Below are positions 7,047-9,696 of a stretch of 9,696 nt of DNA, piece by piece. The stretch is from Bacteroidales bacterium (lineage in GTDB: Bacteria; Bacteroidota; Bacteroidia; Bacteroidales; Muribaculaceae). Below the pieces are notes generated by a model. The model had not been told where the DNA came from and made no database searches. It worked only from the letters and a program-made list of their open reading frames with translations. The position numbers were made by a program, and so were the translations under genes. The stretch lies in NCBI GenBank assembly GCA_004557195.1, contig SFER01000075.1:1-9696 (forward strand). The letters run 5' to 3'. Position 1 is the stretch's first letter. Every line of letters starts with the position of its first letter.

Positions 7047-7084
7047 GCGCGCAAATGCAGAAAAAACTGCAGTTTGCGCGCAAA
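7047..7084. repeat. 14-bp hairpin ending in a perfect 12-bp palindrome
   Basis: GCGCGCAAATGCAG (7047-7060) pairs with 7067-7081 (one bulged G at 7072) around a loop of six A. The right arm is also part of TTTGCGCGCAAA (7073-7084), a perfect palindrome, so GCGCGCAAA occurs twice as a direct repeat 29 bases apart. On the minus strand the stem is followed by TTAATTTTG, so it could act as a terminator there. On the + strand it lies upstream of a -7 box and could be an operator. Confidence 0.6.
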
Positions 7085-7121
7085 ATGGTATTTTTGCCAA
7101 ATTTAACGTAGTTTCCCGTAT

Positions 7122-7129
7122 TATCTTTG
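7122..7129 (+). promoter_or_regulatory. Orphan -7 box facing the 3' end of nth
   Basis: TATCTTTG is a full TAnnTTTG match, identical to the aspS box. No -33 TTTG at 19-21 bases is seen; the nearest is at 7093-7096, 25 bases away. The only gene downstream is nth on the opposite strand, so any transcript would be antisense to nth. The frame from ATG 7163 is judged a shadow of nth. Confidence 0.4.
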
Positions 7130-7152
7130 CACCGAGATCCTTGAAATCATTG

Positions 7153-7179
7153 AAAAACATAGATGCCGGGGCTGGCATC
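7153..7179 (-). terminator. Probable terminator of nth
   Basis: On the minus strand, GATGCC/GGCATC (7179-7174 with 7167-7162) forms a 6-bp stem with a 6-base loop. TATG and five T (7157-7153) follow. It starts 5 bases after the nth stop codon. Confidence 0.6.
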
Positions 7180-7183
7180 ACAA

Positions 7184-7840
7184 TCATTTCGATTTCGACA
7201 ACCGGGCTTGTGCCGCAAAGTGGCGGCAGTAGGCGGTGATGCCGCACTCATCGCAATGAGGATTGCGGGCGGTGCACACATAGCGCCCGTGGAGGATGAG
7301 CCAATGGTGGGCGGTGGCGACAAACTCCTCGGGGATGTTCTTCACGAGCGTTTTTTCGGTGGCATAAGGATTGGGGGAATCCTTGGTGAGACCGATGCGG
7401 TTGCTCACACGGAACACATGCGTATCGACAGCCATCGCCGGCTTGTCATACACCACCGAGAGAATCACATTGGCGGTCTTGCGTCCCACTCCGGGCAGGG
7501 TTACAAGGCTGTCGATGTCACTCGGCACATCGCCGCCGAAATTCTCCACAAGCCTCCGCGCCATCCCTATCAGCGATTTTGTCTTGTTGTTGGGGAAGGT
7601 TACGCTCTTAATGTAGGGGAACACCTCGTCGGGTGTAGCCGCGGCAAGTGCGTCGGGCGTGGGGAAAGCCTCAAATAGTGCGGGGGTTACGATATTCACC
7701 CGCTTGTCGGTGCATTGCGCCGACAGGATTACCGCCACAAGGAGTTGGTAGGGATTGGAATAATGCAATTCGGTTTGCGCCGTGGGCATATTCTCTCTAA
7801 ACCACTCTATCACTCCCCGATATCTCTCTTTTGTGGTCAT
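7184..7840 (-). CDS. nth: Endonuclease III (DNA glycosylase/AP lyase)
   Basis: This base-excision repair enzyme removes oxidised pyrimidines and cuts at abasic sites. It has 218 residues, the normal length. The helix-hairpin-helix is LPGVGRKTANV (115-125), with the catalytic Lys at K121; the catalytic Asp is D139 in AVDTHVFRV. The [4Fe-4S] cluster ligands are C189, C196, C199 and C205, with the classic C-x6-C-x2-C-x5-C spacing. LLVAVILSAQCTD (33-45) is the usual N-terminal signature. It follows pheS on the same strand with 72 bases between, containing a terminator-like hairpin. No separate promoter is evident, so partial read-through from pheS is possible. Confidence 0.97.
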   Translation of the reverse strand: MTTKERYRGVIEWFRENMPTAQTELHYSNPYQLLVAVILSAQCTDKRVNIVTPALFEAFPTPDALAAATPDEVFPYIKSVTFPNNKTKSLIGMARRLVENFGGDVPSDIDSLVTLPGVGRKTANVILSVVYDKPAMAVDTHVFRVSNRIGLTKDSPNPYATEKTLVKNIPEEFVATAHHWLILHGRYVCTARNPHCDECGITAYCRHFAAQARLSKSK

Positions 7841-7856
7841 AGCCGCATATCAATTT

Positions 7857-7889
7857 AAAACAATCGCCGCAGACTGGGCATCGCGGCGA
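7857..7889 (-). terminator. Terminator-like hairpin between pheS and nth
   Basis: On the minus strand TCGCCGC (7889-7883) pairs with GCGGCGA (7870-7864) across a 12-base loop, followed by TTGTTTT. It lies 23 bases after the pheS stop and 17 bases before the nth start. It may therefore attenuate rather than fully separate the two genes. Confidence 0.65.
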
Positions 7890-7912
7890 CTGTGGATATA
7901 TATTTGTGTTTA

Positions 7913-8932
7913 TTAGTGTGCCGATTCAAATTCCTCGAGGAAGCGCACATCGTTCTCGGAGAACATGCGGAGGTCTTTCACCCGATATTTCAAGTTGGTG
8001 ATGCGCTCAATGCCCATGCCGAGGGCGAAGCCGCTGTATTCCTTGCTATCGATGCCGCAAGCCTCAAGCACATTGGGGTCAACCATTCCGCAACCGAGGA
8101 TTTCAACCCATCCGGTATGCTTGCAGAACGAGCATCCCTTGCCGCCGCACAGGTCGCACGAAATATCCATCTCGGCGCTTGGCTCGGTGAATGGGAAATA
8201 CGACGGACGGAGGCGTATCTTGGTGTCGGGACCGAACATCTCGCGCGCAAAATAGAGCAATGTCTGGCGCAAGTCGCTATACGACACGTTCTTATCCACA
8301 TAGAGTGCCTCCACCTGGTGGAAGAAGCAGTGGGCGCGAGCCGATATTGCCTCGTTGCGATAAACACGTCCGGGGCAGATGATGCGGATAGGCGGCTTGG
8401 TAACCTCCATCACACGCGATTGCACCGACGAAGTGTGGGTGCGCAGCAAAATGTCGGGGCTGCGTTGTATGAAGAATGTATCCTGCATGTCGCGTGCCGG
8501 ATGGTCTTCGGCAAAGTTGAGCGACGAGAACACATGCCAGTCGTCTTCCACCTCCGGACCCTCGGCAACAGTGAAGCCGAGACGAACGAAAATGTCGATA
8601 ATCTCCTTGCGAACAAGCGAGATGGGGTGGCGCGTGCCGAGCGGCACATCGGCAGCCGAACGGGTGAGGTCGATACCCGCATCGGCATCGTTCTTCTCCT
8701 CAAATGCTGCCTTGAGTTCATTTATCTTGTCGGTGGCGAGATTTTTCAATTCGTTAAGTTTCACACCTATCTCCCTCTTCTGGTCGGCGGGAACAGTGCG
8801 GAATTCGTTAAACAAAGCCGAAATTTCACCCTTCTTGCTCAAGTATTTGATACGCAAAGCCTCAAGCGCCTCGGTGGAATCGGCTTGTAATGCTGAAATC
8901 TGCTCTTTGAGATTGTTGATTTTTTCTAACAT
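7913..8932 (-). CDS. pheS: Phenylalanine--tRNA ligase alpha subunit
   Basis: This is the catalytic alpha subunit of the alpha2-beta2 PheRS, which charges tRNA-Phe. It has 339 residues. The N-terminal coiled coil (about 1-85) contacts tRNA-Phe, and a class II core follows. Signatures are LLRTHTSSVQSR (162-173), motif 2 PGRVYRNEAISARAHCFFHQVE (187-208), FPFTEPSAEMDI (246-257), LGCGMVDPNVL (279-289) and motif 3 GFALGMGIERI (301-311). Between 257 and 272 it carries C259, C262, C267 and C270 (CxxC-x4-CxxC), a knuckle absent from E. coli PheS but, as I recall, usual in Bacteroidetes. The beta subunit gene is not adjacent. A -7 box lies 26 bases upstream. Confidence 0.97.
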   Translation of the reverse strand: MLEKINNLKEQISALQADSTEALEALRIKYLSKKGEISALFNEFRTVPADQKREIGVKLNELKNLATDKINELKAAFEEKNDADAGIDLTRSAADVPLGTRHPISLVRKEIIDIFVRLGFTVAEGPEVEDDWHVFSSLNFAEDHPARDMQDTFFIQRSPDILLRTHTSSVQSRVMEVTKPPIRIICPGRVYRNEAISARAHCFFHQVEALYVDKNVSYSDLRQTLLYFAREMFGPDTKIRLRPSYFPFTEPSAEMDISCDLCGGKGCSFCKHTGWVEILGCGMVDPNVLEACGIDSKEYSGFALGMGIERITNLKYRVKDLRMFSENDVRFLEEFESAH

Positions 8933-8957
8933 TGCTATCGCATTAAAATATTTTGCG

Positions 8958-8965
8958 CAAATTTA
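8958..8965 (-). promoter_or_regulatory. Probable pheS promoter (-7 box)
   Basis: The minus strand reads TAAATTTG from 8965 to 8958, a full TAnnTTTG match. The -33 element is poor (TTTA at 8991-8988). The box lies 26 bases upstream of the pheS start, giving a short leader. Confidence 0.5.
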
Positions 8966-8987
8966 CGAAAAAAAGATGAGAGTTTAC

Positions 8988-8995
8988 TAAATTTG
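8988..8995 (+). promoter_or_regulatory. Divergent -7 box upstream of the DUF1016-type gene
   Basis: TAAATTTG is a full match to TAnnTTTG on the + strand, a mirror image of the pheS box (9-bp inverted repeat 8957-8965 / 8988-8996). A 15-codon frame starts five bases later (ATG 9000, stop 9045-9047). A 10-bp inverted repeat (9028-9037 / 9061-9070) separates it from the gene at 9108. It may drive that gene with a leader of about 100 bases. No -33 box is seen. Confidence 0.4.
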
Positions 8996-9107
8996 CATTA
9001 TGGAAAAAGCGCATTTCATCAAAAAGATTGAAAATATGACAAAATAAGGCATTCAAAACTATATTTTCAAGCTATTTCCGCATCTAATTATAATATTCAA
9101 AAAACAG

Positions 9108-9626
9108 ATGGACACTTATAAACTATTATCCAATGCAGTAAAGGCTATTAAAGATGCCATCTTAAAAAGCCAGTTGCAAGCAGCCTCTATTGTTAATAAA
9201 GAGATGCTTTCTCTCTACTTTGGAATTGGAGCTTATGTTTCAAACAATTCTCGAAACGGTTTTTGGGGAAAAGGTGCTATTGAAATCATAAGTAAAAGAC
9301 TGCAGGAAGACCTTCCCGGACTTCGCGGATTCTCTGCGGCAAACATAAAATTTATGCGACAATTCTATGAAGCCTGGTCGCCTATCATAAATCGCCAGCC
9401 AATGGCTGACGATAATAAAACGCTAACCGCGGTTAGCGAAAATGCAATTGACAATTCGCTAACTGCAGTTAGCGAAATTAATACAAAATTGCTTACTCAT
9501 AAAGGAAATGGGGTCCTAAACGACTTTTCTATGGACACGTTCCTATCATTGGGCTTTACACATCATATAATTATTATCCGCAAAACTGAATACATACCAC
9601 CGTCTCGTTTCAGAATTCGAGTCTAA
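9108..9626 (+). CDS. Truncated YhcG/DUF1016 N-terminal-domain protein (PDDEXK nuclease family, catalytic domain missing)
   Basis: The 172-residue frame begins MDTYKLLSNAVKAIKDAI. Residues about 10-90 carry the DUF1016_N signature: SLYFGIGAYVSN, then NGFWGKGAIEIISKRLQ, then GFSAANIKFMRQFYEAW. A low-complexity linker (about 91-137) contains LTAVSE twice. FLSLGFTHHIIIIRKTE (145-161) matches the point where the family continues towards its C-terminal PD-(D/E)XK nuclease domain. Instead the frame ends after 11 unrelated residues, and the DNA becomes part of an ABC-F gene in another frame. Full-length members are about twice as long, so this copy should have no nuclease active site. The gene is more AT-rich than its neighbours and probably acquired. 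Family role is unsettled; a link to DNA recombination or repair has been suggested. Confidence 0.8.
   Translation: MDTYKLLSNAVKAIKDAILKSQLQAASIVNKEMLSLYFGIGAYVSNNSRNGFWGKGAIEIISKRLQEDLPGLRGFSAANIKFMRQFYEAWSPIINRQPMADDNKTLTAVSENAIDNSLTAVSEINTKLLTHKGNGVLNDFSMDTFLSLGFTHHIIIIRKTEYIPPSRFRIRV
9421..9476. repeat. Two perfect palindromes in tandem inside the DUF1016-type gene
   Basis: CGCTAACCGCGGTTAGCG (9421-9438) and CGCTAACTGCAGTTAGCG (9457-9474) are each perfect 18-bp palindromes. The second extends to 22 bp (9455-9476). They start 36 bp apart, exactly 12 codons, and both encode LTAVSE. Their only two differences (9428/9464 and 9431/9467) fall on mutually pairing positions and are both synonymous. 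A smaller inverted repeat, CAGCC-aat-GGCTG (9396-9408), lies just upstream in the same linker. Confidence 0.9.
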
Positions 9627-9696
9627 AAACGGATATGCCTGTGAAAGCGAAATCATCGGGGTACTTAAAGGCCTCGGGTTTCAGGAATGTGATTTT
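9571..9696 (+). pseudogene. Headless ABC-F ATPase fragment (runs off the right edge)
   Basis: The frame of bases 9580-9582 is open from 9571 to the window end (42 codons). It reads AKLNTYHRLVSEFE, then SKNGYACESEIIGVLKGLGF, then QECDF. This matches the stretch of ABC-F proteins (YdiF/Uup-like cytoplasmic, ribosome-acting ATPases) between the Walker A half and the signature motif of the first ABC domain. The known pattern is an E-F-E helix, a GGY-like turn, then xVLxGLGF. No start codon, Walker A or earlier part is present; an in-frame stop lies at 9568-9570. It overlaps the truncated DUF1016 frame by 56 bases in a different phase. The rest of the gene presumably continues to the right. Confidence 0.7.

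Larger units (their letters stand above)
6537..7183. other. Gene-free, GC-rich structured interval
   Basis: No open frame here looks like a real protein. Frames stay open on both strands because the segment is GC-rich, and the longest (minus 6536-6976, 146 codons) shows no family motif. Part of it (SPLVIGSAVVGWLSLCCAV) is hydrophobic, but the rest is Cys/Arg/Trp-rich and overlaps two other minus frames over the same bases. From about 6836 the segment is dense in hairpins, and from 7047 it holds a 14-bp hairpin and promoter-like boxes. It could be a structured RNA, an intergenic palindromic repeat element or the remains of one. I do not recognise a known RNA family; no tRNA, rRNA, RNase P or tmRNA signature is seen. 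Confidence 0.6.

Noticed and set aside
7163..7678. 171-codon + frame opposite nth, close behind a -7 box
   Set aside because: Despite the promoter-like box at 7122-7129, its translation mirrors nth and shows no known motif. Only an antisense RNA is considered possible.
7892..8890. 332-codon + frame opposite pheS
   Set aside because: Shadow of pheS; no motif, and the sense product is unmistakable.
9571..9626. Simple sequencing frameshift within one gene at the right end
   Set aside because: The two frames belong to different protein families (DUF1016 and ABC-F), so correcting the frame would not restore a known protein.
1..9696. CRISPR array, tRNA or rRNA genes, insertion-sequence transposase, plasmid origin
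   Set aside because: Looked for; no regularly spaced repeats, cloverleaf, rRNA cores, transposase motifs or iterons were seen in the window.

Overview
The window looks like chromosomal DNA of a gut-type Bacteroidales bacterium, quite possibly of the Muribaculaceae group. Four things point there. Several genes are preceded by the Bacteroidetes -7 box TAnnTTTG, and starts lack a Shine-Dalgarno sequence and sit in A/T-rich leaders. A DUF4369/TlpA lipoprotein and a zinc-free type B ribosomal protein L31 are present. PheS carries a four-cysteine knuckle. The family assignment is inference; the phylum-level call is firm.

Layout, left to right. The window opens on the last 64 codons of a PD-(D/E)XK nuclease-type protein (AAA-ATPase-like/PDDEXK_9 family). 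A three-gene + strand run follows: aspS, a Nif3-family metal protein with a PII-like insert, and a coiled-coil C4 zinc-ribbon protein, each separated from the next by one base. Two hairpins close this run; the second is symmetric and can also end rpmE2, which is read from the right. Next come a TlpA-type thioredoxin lipoprotein (+) and an orphan OmpR-type response regulator (+), whose receiver domain has Glu where the phosphorylated Asp should be. A 701-base stretch (6483-7183) without a credible gene follows. It is GC-rich, packed with hairpins, and ends in an apparently gene-less promoter pair. On the minus strand lie pheS and then nth, separated by a terminator-like hairpin.

The right end (from about 8950) is more AT-rich and looks accessory. 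It holds a divergent promoter pair, then the N-terminal half of a YhcG/DUF1016-type protein whose linker contains two perfect 18-bp palindromes. At about 9570-9595 the reading breaks off into the middle of an ABC-F ATPase in another frame, with no ABC-F start. This is a recombination scar, a broken gene or an assembly chimera.

Most of the window is housekeeping: translation (aspS, pheS, rpmE2), base-excision repair (nth), metal/RNA-associated proteins and envelope redox. The places worth a second look are the DUF1016/ABC-F junction with its co-varying palindromes, the structured gene-free interval, and the Glu-substituted regulator. No complete new defence or mobile system is visible.
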